The notes: generated by a model not told the origin, from the sequence alone. Counted from the first letter of the stretch, positions 19,742 to 29,239 are shown. The stretch: 64,000 nt of DNA from Salinispora vitiensis (GCF_000378825.1 NZ_KB900388.1:6536-70535); one strand, 5' to 3'. A program made the numbers and translations.

Positions 19742-20122
19742 ATGTCGACCGACGAGCGACGGGGTTCGCTGCGGCGCGTGTTGCGTCGGCTCACCGCCAG
19801 CGAGGCGGAGATCGAGGCGCAGGAGCTGCTCCGGGAGAGCGCCGAACACGGCGGCATGCCGGCCCGCCAGTGCTGCCGGGGCCAGCTGGTCGCGGTCTCC
19901 GGCCGGCTCCGCACCGTGGTCTACACGCCGCGGACCAACCAGCCGACGTTGGAGGCGGACCTGTACGACGGCAGCGACGTGGTGACCCTGGTGTGGCTGG
20001 GCCGGCGGCACATCGCCGGCATCGAACCGGGCCGGCACCTGACCGCACGGGGCCGGGTCGCCGTCCGAGGCGACCGTAAGGTCATCTACAACCCGTACTA
20101 CGAGTTGGAGCCGCCGAAGTGA
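19742..20122 (+). CDS. OB-fold nucleic-acid-binding protein
   Basis: A 126-residue protein with a helical N-terminus (LRRVLRRLTASEAEIEAQEL) and a single OB-fold: residues about 42-120 contain CRGQLVAVSGRLRTVVYTP, LEADLYDGSDVVTLVWLG and GRHLTARGRVAV. This is the tRNA/helicase-type anticodon-like OB domain, related to RecG-wedge folds. ATG at 19742. Its TGA overlaps the GTG of DUF3159 by four bases (GTGA), so they are coupled. Possible role in DNA or RNA metabolism; unproven. Confidence 0.87.
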   Translation: MSTDERRGSLRRVLRRLTASEAEIEAQELLRESAEHGGMPARQCCRGQLVAVSGRLRTVVYTPRTNQPTLEADLYDGSDVVTLVWLGRRHIAGIEPGRHLTARGRVAVRGDRKVIYNPYYELEPPK

Positions 20123-20808
20123 CGACGGGACAGCGCCCGACGGCGCAGCCGGGCACGGGAGGGGAGGAGCCGCTCCCGACGCTCGCCGAGCAGATGGCCG
20201 ACCAGCTGGGGGGCTGGCGCGGAATGCTGGAGTCCAGCATTCCGGTGGTCGTCTTCGTGGTCGCCAACATCATCGGTGAGCTGCGCCCGGCGGTGATCGC
20301 CGCGGTGGCGGTCGCGGTGTTGATCGCGGTGCTGCGGCTGGCCCAGCGGCGGCCGGTGCGGCACGCGGTGAACGGGCTGTTCGGGATCGCGATCGGCGCG
20401 GCGATCGCCTGGCGCAGCGGCGACGAGCGGGACTTCTACCTGCCCGGCATCCTCTACGGCATCGGTTACGGCGTGGCGCTGCTGGTCTCGGCGGCGATCC
20501 GGCAGCCCCTGGTCGGCTGGATTTGGTCGATCCTGGTGGCTAAGGGCGCCTCCGACTGGCGTCAGGACCCGATCCTGGTGCGGACCTTCACCCGGCTGAC
20601 CGTGCTCTGGGGGGTGGTCTGGCTGGCGAAGGTGGGGGTGCAGGGCGGGCTCTTCCTCGCCCACCAGAACACCGCGCTCGGCATCGCCCGGCTCGTGCTC
20701 GGCTACCCGCCGTACGTGCTGCTCCTGCTGATCACGGTCTGGACGGTGCGCCGGGTAACCCGGGACCATCCGTACGCCCCCCAGACGCCTCCGGCCCCGG
20801 TCGAGTAA
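20119..20808 (+). CDS. DUF3159 integral membrane protein
   Basis: A 229-residue integral membrane protein of the DUF3159 family. After a Pro/Gly-rich start and LAEQMADQLGGWRGMLESSIPVV (shown in part: QLGGWRGMLESSIP) there are about five to six transmembrane segments. Characteristic loops include LAQRRPVRHAVNGLFG, RDFYLPGILYGIGYG and WRQDPILVRTFTRLT. GTG at 20119 overlaps the previous stop. Its last 77 bp overlap the 3' end of the convergent TrkA gene, so no terminator separates them. Function unknown. Confidence 0.88.
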   Translation: MTTGQRPTAQPGTGGEEPLPTLAEQMADQLGGWRGMLESSIPVVVFVVANIIGELRPAVIAAVAVAVLIAVLRLAQRRPVRHAVNGLFGIAIGAAIAWRSGDERDFYLPGILYGIGYGVALLVSAAIRQPLVGWIWSILVAKGASDWRQDPILVRTFTRLTVLWGVVWLAKVGVQGGLFLAHQNTALGIARLVLGYPPYVLLLLITVWTVRRVTRDHPYAPQTPPAPVE

Positions 20809-21514
20809 CGGCCGGCCCCGGGTCTCCGCAGGCCTTGCGGGTCCGTTCGACGCTGTCCGGGCCGAGCACCACCGTCCGGACGGAGTCCTCCACCTCCGCC
20901 GTGCAGACGAAGATCAGCTCGTCGCCGGCCTCGATCGGGTCGTCCGGGCTGGGCACCAGCACCCGCTTGCCACGCAGGATCGCCACCAGCGCCGCGTCGC
21001 GGGGGAGTGGCACCTCCCGCAGCGGATGACCGACGTACGGGGCGCTCGTCGGCAGCGTGATCTCGACCAGGTTCGCCTCCCCCTGCCGGAAGGTCATCAG
21101 CCGGACCAGGTCGCCGACGGTCACCGCCTCCTCCACCAGAGCGGCCATCACCCGCGGCTTGCTGACCGCCACGTCCACCCCCCACTGCTCGGTGAAGAGC
21201 CACTCGTTCTCGGCCCGGTTGATCCGGGCGACCACCCGGGGTACCGCGAACTCGGTCTTGGCCAGCAGTGAGACCACCAGGTTGACCTTGTCGTCCCCGG
21301 TGGCGGCGACCACCACGTCGCGGTTGGCCAGCTCGGCCTCCTCCAGGTTGGTCAGCTCACAGGCGTCGGCCAGCACCCACTCCGCGTCCGGCACCCGTTC
21401 GGGTCGGAGCATCGTGGGCTGCCGCTCGATCAGCGTCACCTGGTGGCCGTTCTCGATCAGCTCCTGGGCGATGGAGCGGCCCACGTTCCCGGCGCCGGCG
21501 ATGGCGACCCGCAT
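20732..21514 (-). CDS. TrkA-type RCK potassium-channel subunit (CeoC-like)
   Basis: Cytosolic NAD-binding regulator of K+ transport, 260 residues. The N-terminal Rossmann domain starts VAIAGAGNVGRSIAQELIENG with ERQP at the ribose-binding end of strand 2; the RCK_C domain covers about residues 135-215 (LVEITLPTSAPYVGHPL). The C-terminal 40 residues are Gly/Pro-rich, and their codons overlap DUF3159 by 77 bp. It follows a second RCK gene after one base. No TrkH/KtrB channel is in the window; the divergent KimA-like permease is the likely partner. Confidence 0.88.
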   Translation of the reverse strand: MRVAIAGAGNVGRSIAQELIENGHQVTLIERQPTMLRPERVPDAEWVLADACELTNLEEAELANRDVVVAATGDDKVNLVVSLLAKTEFAVPRVVARINRAENEWLFTEQWGVDVAVSKPRVMAALVEEAVTVGDLVRLMTFRQGEANLVEITLPTSAPYVGHPLREVPLPRDAALVAILRGKRVLVPSPDDPIEAGDELIFVCTAEVEDSVRTVVLGPDSVERTRKACGDPGPAVTRPGPEASGGRTDGPGLPGAPSRP

Positions 21515-21515
21515 G

Positions 21516-22181
21516 TCACTGCCCCCCTTCCAGCGGCTGCGCCGCCGCTGACGTGACCGCGTTGACGATGTCGTCGGTGACCAGCATGAAGATCTGGTCC
21601 CCCTCCTGCACGACGGTGCTCGGCGTCGGCAACGTGCCGATCCCGAACCGGGTGAGGTACGCCACCCGGGCGCCGGTCGTCTTCTCCAGCGCCAGCACCG
21701 ACCGGCCGACCCAGTCCTTGTGCACCGGCACCTCCACGATCGAGACGGTGCTCGTCGGGTCCCGGAACAACGCCTCGTTGCCGTCCGGCACCAGGTGCCG
21801 CAGCATCCGGTCGGCGGTCCACCGGACGGTGGCCACCGTCGGGATGCCGAGGCGCTCGTAGACCTGGGCCCGTCGCGGGTCGTAGATGCGCGCCGCGACG
21901 CGGGTGACCCCGAAGGTCTCCCGCGCCAGCCGGGCGGAGATGATGTTGGAGTTGTCGCCGCTGGAGACGGCCGCGAACGCGTCCGCCCGGTGGATGCCGG
22001 CCTGCCGGAGTACCTCCCCGTCGAAGCCGGCGCCGGTCACCGTGATGCCGGCGAAGTCCGGGCCGAGTCGGCGGAAGGCGTCGGCATCCTGGTCGACGAC
22101 CGCCACCGAGTGTCCGCGGGCCTCCAGACCGTGCGCGAGGGTCGCTCCGACCCGCCCACAGCCCATGATCACCACATGCAC
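21516..22181 (-). CDS. TrkA-type RCK protein (CeoB-like)
   Basis: A 221-residue RCK protein, partner of the downstream one. It starts VVIMGCGRVGATLAHGLEARG (Rossmann GxGxxG), with VVDQDADAFRRL after strand 2, and ends with an RCK_C domain (SIVEVPVHKDWVGRSV). GTG at 22181 is chosen because GAGGAGG lies at the right spacing; in-frame ATG at 22199 would hide that site. The first gene of a two-gene operon divergent from the KimA-like permease. Confidence 0.88.
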   Translation of the reverse strand: MHVVIMGCGRVGATLAHGLEARGHSVAVVDQDADAFRRLGPDFAGITVTGAGFDGEVLRQAGIHRADAFAAVSSGDNSNIISARLARETFGVTRVAARIYDPRRAQVYERLGIPTVATVRWTADRMLRHLVPDGNEALFRDPTSTVSIVEVPVHKDWVGRSVLALEKTTGARVAYLTRFGIGTLPTPSTVVQEGDQIFMLVTDDIVNAVTSAAAQPLEGGQ

Positions 22182-22329
22182 CGTGCCCCTCCTCAACATC
22201 CGCCCGCACCAGCCGTTGCGGCTGTAGGACGAGCCTGTCACGTCCCCGGGGGCGGGCGCGGACCGACGGTACTCCGTGCCAACACCCCCTGGTCTCCGGC
22301 CACCCGGGCGTGGGTGTGGGCGAGGGTCG

Positions 22330-22335
22330 TACGCT
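22330..22335 (+). promoter_or_regulatory. Leaderless promoter -10 (TACGCT) of the KimA-like gene
   Basis: TACGCT followed by 8 bases and then GTG 22344, with no Shine-Dalgarno sequence between. This is the spacing expected if transcription begins at the start codon. Confidence 0.55.
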
Positions 22336-22343
22336 TGGCGGTT

Positions 22344-24425
22344 GTGGCCCGACCCGCCTCGCTGGTGAAGCGACTGCTCGTCGGTCGACCGTTCCGGTCC
22401 GACCGACTCCAGCACACCCTGCTGCCCAAGCGCATCGCCCTGCCCGTTTTCGCCTCCGACGCGCTCTCCAGCGTGGCGTACGCCCCCGACGAGATCCTGC
22501 TGATGCTCTCGTTCGCCGGCGCCTCGGCGTTCGTCTTCTCGCCGTGGATCGCCCTGGGGGTGGTCGTGGTGATGCTCGCCGTCGTGGCGAGCTACCGGCA
22601 GAACGTGTACGCCTACCCGTCCGGCGGCGGCGACTACGAGGTGGCCACGGTCAACCTGGGGTGCCGCGCCGGTGTCGGCGTGGCCAGCGCCCTCCTGGTC
22701 GACTATGTGTTGACCGTCGCGGTTTCGGTCGCGTCCGGGGTGGCGAATCTGGGCGCGGTGATCCCTTTCGTGGCCACCCACAAGGTGGCGGTGGCCGTCG
22801 TCGCGGTGGTGCTGCTCGCCGCCGTCAACCTGCGGGGGATCAAGGAGTCCGGCACCACCTTCGCCATCCCCACGTACGGCTTCATGATCGTTATCGTCGG
22901 CATGATCCTGACCGGGCTGGTCCGGGTGGTGCTGCTCGGCCACGACCTGCGTGCTCCCAGCGCGGATCTGGTCATCGCCACCGAGTGGAGCGAAACGACC
23001 GGGTGGGCGATGGCGTTCCTGCTGCTCCGGAGCTTCTCCTCCGGCTGCGCTGCGCTCACCGGCGTCGAGACGATCTCCAACGGGGTGCCCGCCTTCCGGG
23101 CGCCGAAGAGCCGCAACGCGGCCACCACCCTGCTCATGCTCGGCGCGGTGGCGGTGACCATGCTGGTCGGCATCGTCTGGCTGGCCCGGCTGACCGGCCT
23201 ACAGTTCGTGGAGGACCCGGCCCGGCAGATCGTCGGCGGCCCCGACGGGTACGTGCAGAAGACCGTCACCGCGCAGCTCGGCGAGACCATCTTCGGCTCC
23301 GGCTCGCTGCTGCTGTTCGTGGTCGTCGGCGTCACCGCCCTGATCCTCTTCCTGGCCGCGAACACCGCGTTCACCGGCTTCCCGGTGCTCGGGTCGATCC
23401 TCGCCCAGGACCGCTACCTGCCCCGGCAGCTACACACCCGGGGGGACCGGCTCGCGTTCTCCAACGGCATCCTCTTCCTGGCCGGCTTCGCGATCGTGCT
23501 GATCATCGGTTTCCAGGCCGAGGTGACCAAGCTGATCCAGCTCTACATCGTCGGCGTCTTCGTCTCGTTCACCCTGTCCCAGGCCGGCATGATCCGGCAC
23601 TGGAACCGCTACCTCCGGGTCGAACGCGACCAGCAGGTACGCCGGCAGATGATCCGCTCGCGGGCGATCAACAGCTTCGGGATGGCGATGACCGCCACCG
23701 TACTGGTGATCGTGGTCGTCACGAAGTTCCTGCTCGGCGCGTGGATCGCCATCGCCGCGATGGTCATGATCTACCTGGTGATGCTGGGGATCCGGCGGCA
23801 CTACGACCGGGTCGCCGTCGAACTCATCCCCGACGAGGGGCGGCCGGTGAAACCGGCCCGCAACCACGCGGTCGTACTGGTCAGCAAGGTCCACCAGCCG
23901 ACCCTGCGGGCGATCGCCTACGCGCAGGTCACCCGGCCGGACAGCCTGACCGCGGTGACGGTGAACGTCGACGACAAGGACACCCGCCGGTTGCAGGCCG
24001 AGTGGGAACGGCGGGACGTGCCGGTCGCACTGACCGTGATCGACTCGCCGTATCGGGAGATCACCCGACCGATCCTCGACTATGTGGCCGGCGTCCGTCG
24101 GTCCTCGCCCCGCGACGTGGTCACCGTCTTCATCCCCGAGTACGTGGTCGGCCACTGGTGGGAGAACCTCTTGCACAACCAGAGCGCGCTGCGGCTCAAG
24201 GGTCGGCTGCTCTTCGAACCGGGAGTGATGGTCACCAGCGTGCCGTGGCAGCTCGCCTCGACCGAGGGCAAAGATCTGGACCGGCTGGACGAGACGCTCA
24301 GCCGCGGACCGGCCCGCGGTCCCCGGGTGACGCCGGGCGGCCCGGAGCCGGGAGCCGGCCCGTCAACGGTCCCCGCTCCGCCGCCCGGGAGTGGCCCGGA
24401 CCCGGCCGATGGAGGTGGCCGGTGA
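22344..24425 (+). CDS. KimA-like APC-superfamily potassium permease
   Basis: Polytopic importer of 693 residues with 12 predicted transmembrane helices and a C-terminal cytosolic USP-like domain (from about residue 510, NHAVVLVSKVHQPTLRAIAY). It resembles the B. subtilis high-affinity K+/H+ importer KimA (YdaO): SDALSSVAYAPDEIL in helix 1, SYRQNVYAYPSGGGDYEVA, LLVDYVLTVAVSVASG and SFSSGCAALTGVETISNGVP line up with that family. GTG at 22344 is chosen with a leaderless -10. It is divergent from two RCK genes that could sense nucleotides and gate it. Its stop overlaps the methyltransferase GTG. Alternative: amino-acid permease. Confidence 0.85.
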   Translation: MARPASLVKRLLVGRPFRSDRLQHTLLPKRIALPVFASDALSSVAYAPDEILLMLSFAGASAFVFSPWIALGVVVVMLAVVASYRQNVYAYPSGGGDYEVATVNLGCRAGVGVASALLVDYVLTVAVSVASGVANLGAVIPFVATHKVAVAVVAVVLLAAVNLRGIKESGTTFAIPTYGFMIVIVGMILTGLVRVVLLGHDLRAPSADLVIATEWSETTGWAMAFLLLRSFSSGCAALTGVETISNGVPAFRAPKSRNAATTLLMLGAVAVTMLVGIVWLARLTGLQFVEDPARQIVGGPDGYVQKTVTAQLGETIFGSGSLLLFVVVGVTALILFLAANTAFTGFPVLGSILAQDRYLPRQLHTRGDRLAFSNGILFLAGFAIVLIIGFQAEVTKLIQLYIVGVFVSFTLSQAGMIRHWNRYLRVERDQQVRRQMIRSRAINSFGMAMTATVLVIVVVTKFLLGAWIAIAAMVMIYLVMLGIRRHYDRVAVELIPDEGRPVKPARNHAVVLVSKVHQPTLRAIAYAQVTRPDSLTAVTVNVDDKDTRRLQAEWERRDVPVALTVIDSPYREITRPILDYVAGVRRSSPRDVVTVFIPEYVVGHWWENLLHNQSALRLKGRLLFEPGVMVTSVPWQLASTEGKDLDRLDETLSRGPARGPRVTPGGPEPGAGPSTVPAPPPGSGPDPADGGGR

Positions 24426-25675
24426 CCGGCGACGAGGGGCTGGCCGAGGCCGAGCGGGTCGAGTTGACCGTCGGGGCGGTGGCCCCGGGCGGGCACTGCG
24501 TCGCCCGGGTCGCCGGCCAGGTGGTCTTCGTCCGGCACGCGCTGCCCGGCGAGCGGGTGGTGGCCGAAATCACCGAGGTGCACCGCGGGTTCGTCCGGGC
24601 CGACGCGGTGACGGTGCTGACGGCCGCGCCGGAGCGGGTCGAGCCCCCCTGCCCGTACGCGAAGCCCGGCCGTTGCGGCGGCTGCGACCTGCAGCACGTG
24701 TCCCCCGAGGCGCAGCTGACCTGGAAGGCGGGGGTGATCCGCGAGCAACTCACCCGACTGGGCGGGCTGACCGACGGGGAGCTGGACGCGCTGGGCATCC
24801 AGGTCGAGGCGCTGCCCGGTGGGTCGCTGGGCTGGCGTTCCCGGGTGCGCTACACCGTCGACGGCGCCGGCCGGGCCGGCCTGCTCAAGCACCGCTCGTA
24901 CGAGGTGGTGCCGATCGACCGGTGCCGGATCGCCCACCCGGCGATTCAACAACTGCCGCTGCTCGGACCCGTACGGTGGCCGGACGCGGACGCCGTGGAG
25001 TCGGTCGCCTCGACCGGTGGGGACGTGACCGTGACCGCGGTCGCCGACGGGACGGTGCGGCCGGTGAGCGGGCCGGAACGGGTTCACGAGGAGGCCGTCG
25101 GCCGCCGGTGGGCGCTGCCCCCGTCGGCGTTCTGGCAGGTCCACCCGGCGGCGGCGGACACCCTGGTCAACGCCGTGTTGGCGCAGCTCGACCCGCAGCC
25201 GGGGGAGACGGCCTGGGACCTGTACGGCGGGGCCGGCCTCTTCGCGGCCGCGCTGGCGGAGCGGGTCGGTGTCACCGGTCGGGTCACCCTCGTCGAGGCC
25301 GCCGGGGCCGGCGTCGCCGCCGCCCGGCAGAACCTGCGGGACCTGCCGCAGGTCGGCATCGTCTCGGGCCGGGTCGCCCCGGTGTTGGAGCGGGGGCGCC
25401 GCGTAGCGCCGGTGGACCTGGTGGTGCTCGATCCGCCCCGCTCCGGGGCCGGGGCCCGGGCGGTGCGGGCGGTGGCTGCCGCCGGAGCGCGCGCGGTGGC
25501 GTACGTGGCCTGCGACCCGGCCGCCTTTGCCCGGGATGTCCGCGGCTTCACCGAGTTGGGTTGGCGGCTGGCCGCGCTGCGCGGCTTCGACCTCTTTCCG
25601 ATGACCCAGCACGTGGAGCTGGTGGGGCTGCTGCTGCCGCCCGCCTCGCCGCGCCAGCGGCCGAGCGACGCCTGA
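24422..25675 (+). CDS. TrmA/RlmCD-family RNA uracil-C5 methyltransferase
   Basis: Predicted SAM-dependent 5-methyluridine methyltransferase, 417 residues. A TRAM-type domain (residues about 12-70) is followed by CPYAKPGRCGGCDLQH, three cysteines of the [4Fe-4S] cluster seen in RlmD/RlmC-like enzymes. The SAM domain has WDLYGGAGLFAAALAERV and LDPPRSGAGA; the nucleophilic Cys is in YVACDPAAFARD near residue 362. GTG at 24422 overlaps the permease stop. Whether the target is 23S rRNA or tRNA cannot be read. A 32-bp repeat begins inside its last codons. Confidence 0.9.
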   Translation: MTGDEGLAEAERVELTVGAVAPGGHCVARVAGQVVFVRHALPGERVVAEITEVHRGFVRADAVTVLTAAPERVEPPCPYAKPGRCGGCDLQHVSPEAQLTWKAGVIREQLTRLGGLTDGELDALGIQVEALPGGSLGWRSRVRYTVDGAGRAGLLKHRSYEVVPIDRCRIAHPAIQQLPLLGPVRWPDADAVESVASTGGDVTVTAVADGTVRPVSGPERVHEEAVGRRWALPPSAFWQVHPAAADTLVNAVLAQLDPQPGETAWDLYGGAGLFAAALAERVGVTGRVTLVEAAGAGVAAARQNLRDLPQVGIVSGRVAPVLERGRRVAPVDLVVLDPPRSGAGARAVRAVAAAGARAVAYVACDPAAFARDVRGFTELGWRLAALRGFDLFPMTQHVELVGLLLPPASPRQRPSDA

Positions 25676-25739
25676 CCCTGCGGCACCAGCGGCGGAGCGA
25701 ACCCTGATCCGGCCGCACCGGTGGCGGAGCGAACCCTGA
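25651..25739. repeat. Degenerate 32-bp tandem repeat across the methyltransferase stop
   Basis: Two clear copies (25683-25707 and 25715-25739) share gca-cc-gcggagcgaaccctga with two mismatches; a third degenerate copy at 25651-25676 spans the upstream stop codon. Starts are 32 bp apart. It ends about 90 bp before dxs. Confidence 0.6.
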
Positions 25740-25817
25740 CCACCGGCTCAGCGTTGTCGGCGTCCGGCGGACCGCTCCGGGTGCTCCCGACCGGACTGCA
25801 AGCTGTCACCCGGCCGA

Positions 25818-25823
25818 TAGACT
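25818..25823 (+). promoter_or_regulatory. Leaderless promoter -10 (TAGACT) of dxs
   Basis: TAGACT, then 8 bases, then ATG 25832. No Shine-Dalgarno sequence precedes the ATG. The same hexamer precedes the membrane-protein gene at 29255. Confidence 0.6.
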
Positions 25824-25831
25824 CTCCGGTC

Positions 25832-27814
25832 ATGAGTGTTGAACGGGACCCGGCAAACCAATCCGGGCTGCTGGCCGCCGTCAGCGGTCCGCAGGACATC
25901 AAGCGGATGTCCACCGAGCAGCTGGACATCCTCGCCGCCGAAATCCGTGACTTTCTGGTGGCCAAGGTCTCCCGGACCGGCGGGCACATCGGCCCCAACC
26001 TGGGGGTGGTGGAGCTGACCCTCGGGTTGCACCGGGTCTTCGACTCCCCCCGGGACCCGATCCTGTTCGACGTCGGCCACCAGGCCTACGTACACAAGAT
26101 TCTCACCGGCCGTCAGGGTGGCTTCGACAAGCTGCGCCAGCGCGGCGGGCTCGCCGGCTATCCGAGTCAGGCCGAGAGCGAGCACGACCTGATCGAGAAC
26201 TCGCACGCCTCCACCGCCCTCTCCTACGCCGACGGGCTGGCTAAGGCGTACGCGCTGCGGGGCGAGCCGCGGGCGGTGGCGGCCGTGGTCGGCGACGGCG
26301 CGCTGACCGGCGGGATGTGCTGGGAGGCGTTGAACAACATCGCGACCGCCGGCAACCCGCTGGTGATCGTGGTCAACGACAACGGCCGCTCCTACTCGCC
26401 GACGATCGGCGGGCTCGCCGACCACCTCTCGACGCTGCGCCTGAACCCCGGCTACGAGCGGGTGCTGGACACGGTCCGGGAGGCGCTCGGCTCGACCCCG
26501 CTGGTCGGCCGGCCCATGTACGAGGTGCTGCACGCGGTCAAGCGGGGCATCAAGGACGCGGTCGCGCCGCAGGCGATGTTCGAGGATCTCGGCATCAAGT
26601 ACGTCGGCCCGGTTGACGGGCACGACATCGCAGCGGTCGAGGGGGCGCTGCGCGCGGCGAAGTCCTTCGGCGGCCCGGTGATCGTGCACGCGGTCACCCG
26701 CAAGGGCTACGGCTACCGCCCGGCCGAGGACGACGAGGCGGACTGTTTCCACAGCCCCGGTGCCTTCGACACCGAGACCGGCAAGGCCACCGCGGTGCCG
26801 TCGGTGAAGTGGACGCATGTCTTCGCCGAGGAGCTGGTGGCGATCGCCGATGAGCGGCCGGACGTGGTGGGAGTCACCGCGGCGATGGCCGAGCCGACCG
26901 GCATCGCCAAGCTGGCCCGGAAGTACCCGGAGCGCACCTACGACGTGGGCATCGCCGAGCAGCACGCCGCCACCTCGGCGGCGGGGCTGGCGCTGGGCGG
27001 TATGCACCCGGTGGTCGCGATCTACGCGACCTTCCTCAACCGGGCATTCGACCAGGTCCTGCTGGACGTGGCGATGCACAAGCTGCCGGTGACCTTCGTG
27101 CTGGACCGGGCCGGGATCACCGGCCCCGACGGGCCCAGCCACTACGGCATGTGGGACATGTCCATCTTCGGGGTGGTGCCGGGCCTGCGGATCGCCGCCC
27201 CCCGGGACGCCGCCACCCTCCGCGAGGAGCTGCGCGAGGCGGTCGCCGTGGACGACGCTCCCACCATCGTCCGCTTTCCGACCGGTTCCGTCGCCGCCGA
27301 CCTGCCGGCGCTGCGCCGGGTCGGGCCGGTGGACGTGCTCGCCGAGTCGGCCCGCGCCGACGTGCTGCTGGTCGCGGTCGGTTCCTTCGCCGGCCTCGGC
27401 ATGGAGGTCGCCGCCCGGGTCGGCGAGCAGGGTTACGGCGTGACCGTGGTTGACCCGCGCTGGGTCCGGCCGGTCCCGGCCGAACTGGTGGAGCTGGCCG
27501 CCGGGCATCGGCTCGTGGTCGTCGTGGAGGACGGGGTTCGGGCCGGCGGCGTCGGCGACGCCATCGCCCAGGCGATGCGGGACGCCGACGTCGAGGTGCC
27601 GGTGAAGGACCTGGGTGTACCGGTCGACTGGCACCCGCACGGCACCCGGGCCCAGATTCTCACCGACCTCGGCCTGACCGCCCAGGACGTGGCCCGCGAC
27701 GTCACCGGCTGGATCTCCCGGCTCGACAATGGCGTCGTCGGCAACGAGAAGGAGTTGGTCACCGACCAGGTGGAGCCGGTCGTCACGCCGCGGGAGGCCC
27801 CCGCTCCGAAGTGA
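25832..27814 (+). CDS. dxs: 1-deoxy-D-xylulose-5-phosphate synthase
   Basis: Thiamine-diphosphate enzyme that condenses pyruvate and glyceraldehyde 3-phosphate, first step of the MEP pathway to isoprenoids. 660 residues. Family start [19 protein letters not shown] fixes ATG 25832 (an upstream in-frame start is spurious). ThDP site: [18 protein letters not shown]; transketolase domain: [15 protein letters not shown] and [19 protein letters not shown]-terminal domain: [15 protein letters not shown] leaderless promoter precedes it and a hairpin terminator follows. No other MEP gene is in the window. Confidence 0.97.
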   Translation: MSVERDPANQSGLLAAVSGPQDIKRMSTEQLDILAAEIRDFLVAKVSRTGGHIGPNLGVVELTLGLHRVFDSPRDPILFDVGHQAYVHKILTGRQGGFDKLRQRGGLAGYPSQAESEHDLIENSHASTALSYADGLAKAYALRGEPRAVAAVVGDGALTGGMCWEALNNIATAGNPLVIVVNDNGRSYSPTIGGLADHLSTLRLNPGYERVLDTVREALGSTPLVGRPMYEVLHAVKRGIKDAVAPQAMFEDLGIKYVGPVDGHDIAAVEGALRAAKSFGGPVIVHAVTRKGYGYRPAEDDEADCFHSPGAFDTETGKATAVPSVKWTHVFAEELVAIADERPDVVGVTAAMAEPTGIAKLARKYPERTYDVGIAEQHAATSAAGLALGGMHPVVAIYATFLNRAFDQVLLDVAMHKLPVTFVLDRAGITGPDGPSHYGMWDMSIFGVVPGLRIAAPRDAATLREELREAVAVDDAPTIVRFPTGSVAADLPALRRVGPVDVLAESARADVLLVAVGSFAGLGMEVAARVGEQGYGVTVVDPRWVRPVPAELVELAAGHRLVVVVEDGVRAGGVGDAIAQAMRDADVEVPVKDLGVPVDWHPHGTRAQILTDLGLTAQDVARDVTGWISRLDNGVVGNEKELVTDQVEPVVTPREAPAPK

Positions 27815-27822
27815 GGGTGCGG

Positions 27823-27855
27823 GTGGGTGACGGCGGGTTGTCCGCCGTCACCCAC
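27823..27855. terminator. Hairpin terminator between dxs and the lipoprotein gene
   Basis: Perfect 14-bp stem (27823-27836 with 27842-27855) and 5-base loop, 8 bp after the dxs stop and between convergent genes. No T-tract, as is usual at high GC. Confidence 0.85.
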
Positions 27856-27921
27856 TCGCCACCGCGGCATCGCGGCTACCGCCGCCGCCGGCGTTACCCC
27901 AAGGACGTTGCCGCCGAAGCG

Positions 27922-29118
27922 TTACTGCGGAGCGGGCAGGGAGCGGTAGTGGGTCTCCTCGGTGGTCGCCAGACTCACCGTGACCTTCTCGTCCGCTAGG
28001 GGCAGGACGGTCAGGCCCGGGCGGTCAACGAGGCGGGACGTGCCGGCCGGGACCGACAGCGAGTCCTCCGGCATCGGCTGCCAGCTCAACACGCCGAGCC
28101 GCTGCCCAGCCACCGGCAGGACGTACGCCTGCAGCGGCGCGGCCGGGTCGGCGGCCGACATCAGCGCTGCGCCGCCGGTGGCCGGCCGGTACAGCATCGC
28201 CGTCATCTCGTCGCCGGCCGCCTCCCAGGTGAGCTGCTGCACCTCACCGGGCGGGCCGGCACCGAGCGTGCCCTCGCCGACCGTCCGGATGCTCAGCCCC
28301 GACATCGGCCAGGAGGCCGGCACCGAATTCGCCGACTTTTGGCTCCCGAATTGGCGTTGGATGCTGCCGAACGGTCCCTCGTCGCCGGCGAGCGCGCAGG
28401 TGTCCAACCCGGCCAGGGCCTGCTGCCCGGAGCCGGACTCGTCGCGTACCAGCGGGTCGCGCGGCGCGTCCAGGCCGGTGCCGAGGTCGAGGAAACGATC
28501 GGTGGCGCGCCCCTGCGGCAGCGATTCGGTGGCGCGCAGCGTGGCGGTGACCGGGACCGCGGAGCAGGCCGGCACCGCCACGGGGGTGCTCAGGCCCCCC
28601 TCGATGGTCACCGCCTCGCCATCCGGGCCGGTCAGGTCGGTGACCCGGGCGGAGACCAGGTAGCGGCGACCCGCGTCGGTGTGCACCGGGAGGACATCGG
28701 AGTAGATGAGGTAGCCGGGGTCGGTGTGCTCGACGGCGTGGGTGACGGTGTGGCGCCCGGCCTCCCCGGCGACCTGGAGTAGCCAGGAGGAACCCGTACC
28801 GGGAACATCCGCGGCGACCAGGGCGAGCGGCGCGCCGTCGACCTCACCAACCCAGAGAATGCCGGAGGTGGGTAGGTGCGCCCGGTCGTCGAGCGGTGAC
28901 CGCCAGGCGCGGACCGCCTCGGTCACCGCCGTCGTCGTCGCGGCCTCGGTGGCGAGGGAACCGCGGGCCGGCCAGACGATGAGCGAGCCGTCCTGGCTGT
29001 CATGCCCCACCGCCAGGTCAGCCGGTGCCCGGTCGGTGACGACCCCGCAGCCGGCCAGGGACGCCATCAGGGCCAGCGCGGCGGCGGTCGTCCTGCCGGT
29101 CCGGCGGGCTGCAAGCAC
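27922..29118 (-). CDS. Hypothetical lipoprotein
   Basis: A 398-residue exported protein. The N-terminus has RRTGR, a hydrophobic core and the lipobox LAGC (Cys near residue 24), so it is probably lipid-anchored on the outer face of the membrane. The rest contains SGILWVGEVDGAPLALVAADV, a repeated beta-like pattern and two later cysteines (PACSAV, DTCALAG) that could pair. No enzyme family recognised. GTG at 29118 follows GGAGCTAAAG. It is a single gene, divergent from the membrane-protein gene at 29255. Confidence 0.8.
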   Translation of the reverse strand: MLAARRTGRTTAAALALMASLAGCGVVTDRAPADLAVGHDSQDGSLIVWPARGSLATEAATTTAVTEAVRAWRSPLDDRAHLPTSGILWVGEVDGAPLALVAADVPGTGSSWLLQVAGEAGRHTVTHAVEHTDPGYLIYSDVLPVHTDAGRRYLVSARVTDLTGPDGEAVTIEGGLSTPVAVPACSAVPVTATLRATESLPQGRATDRFLDLGTGLDAPRDPLVRDESGSGQQALAGLDTCALAGDEGPFGSIQRQFGSQKSANSVPASWPMSGLSIRTVGEGTLGAGPPGEVQQLTWEAAGDEMTAMLYRPATGGAALMSAADPAAPLQAYVLPVAGQRLGVLSWQPMPEDSLSVPAGTSRLVDRPGLTVLPLADEKVTVSLATTEETHYRSLPAPQ

Positions 29119-29239
29119 CTTTAGCTCCTCCGTTTACCCCAGCCGGTCGTGCGAACCGCTATGGTACGAGATGGCATGGTGCCGTCCGGAACCGCCCACA
29201 AGGGATCGTGTGCTGGCTTTCCGGTAAATTCCGTTCGGG

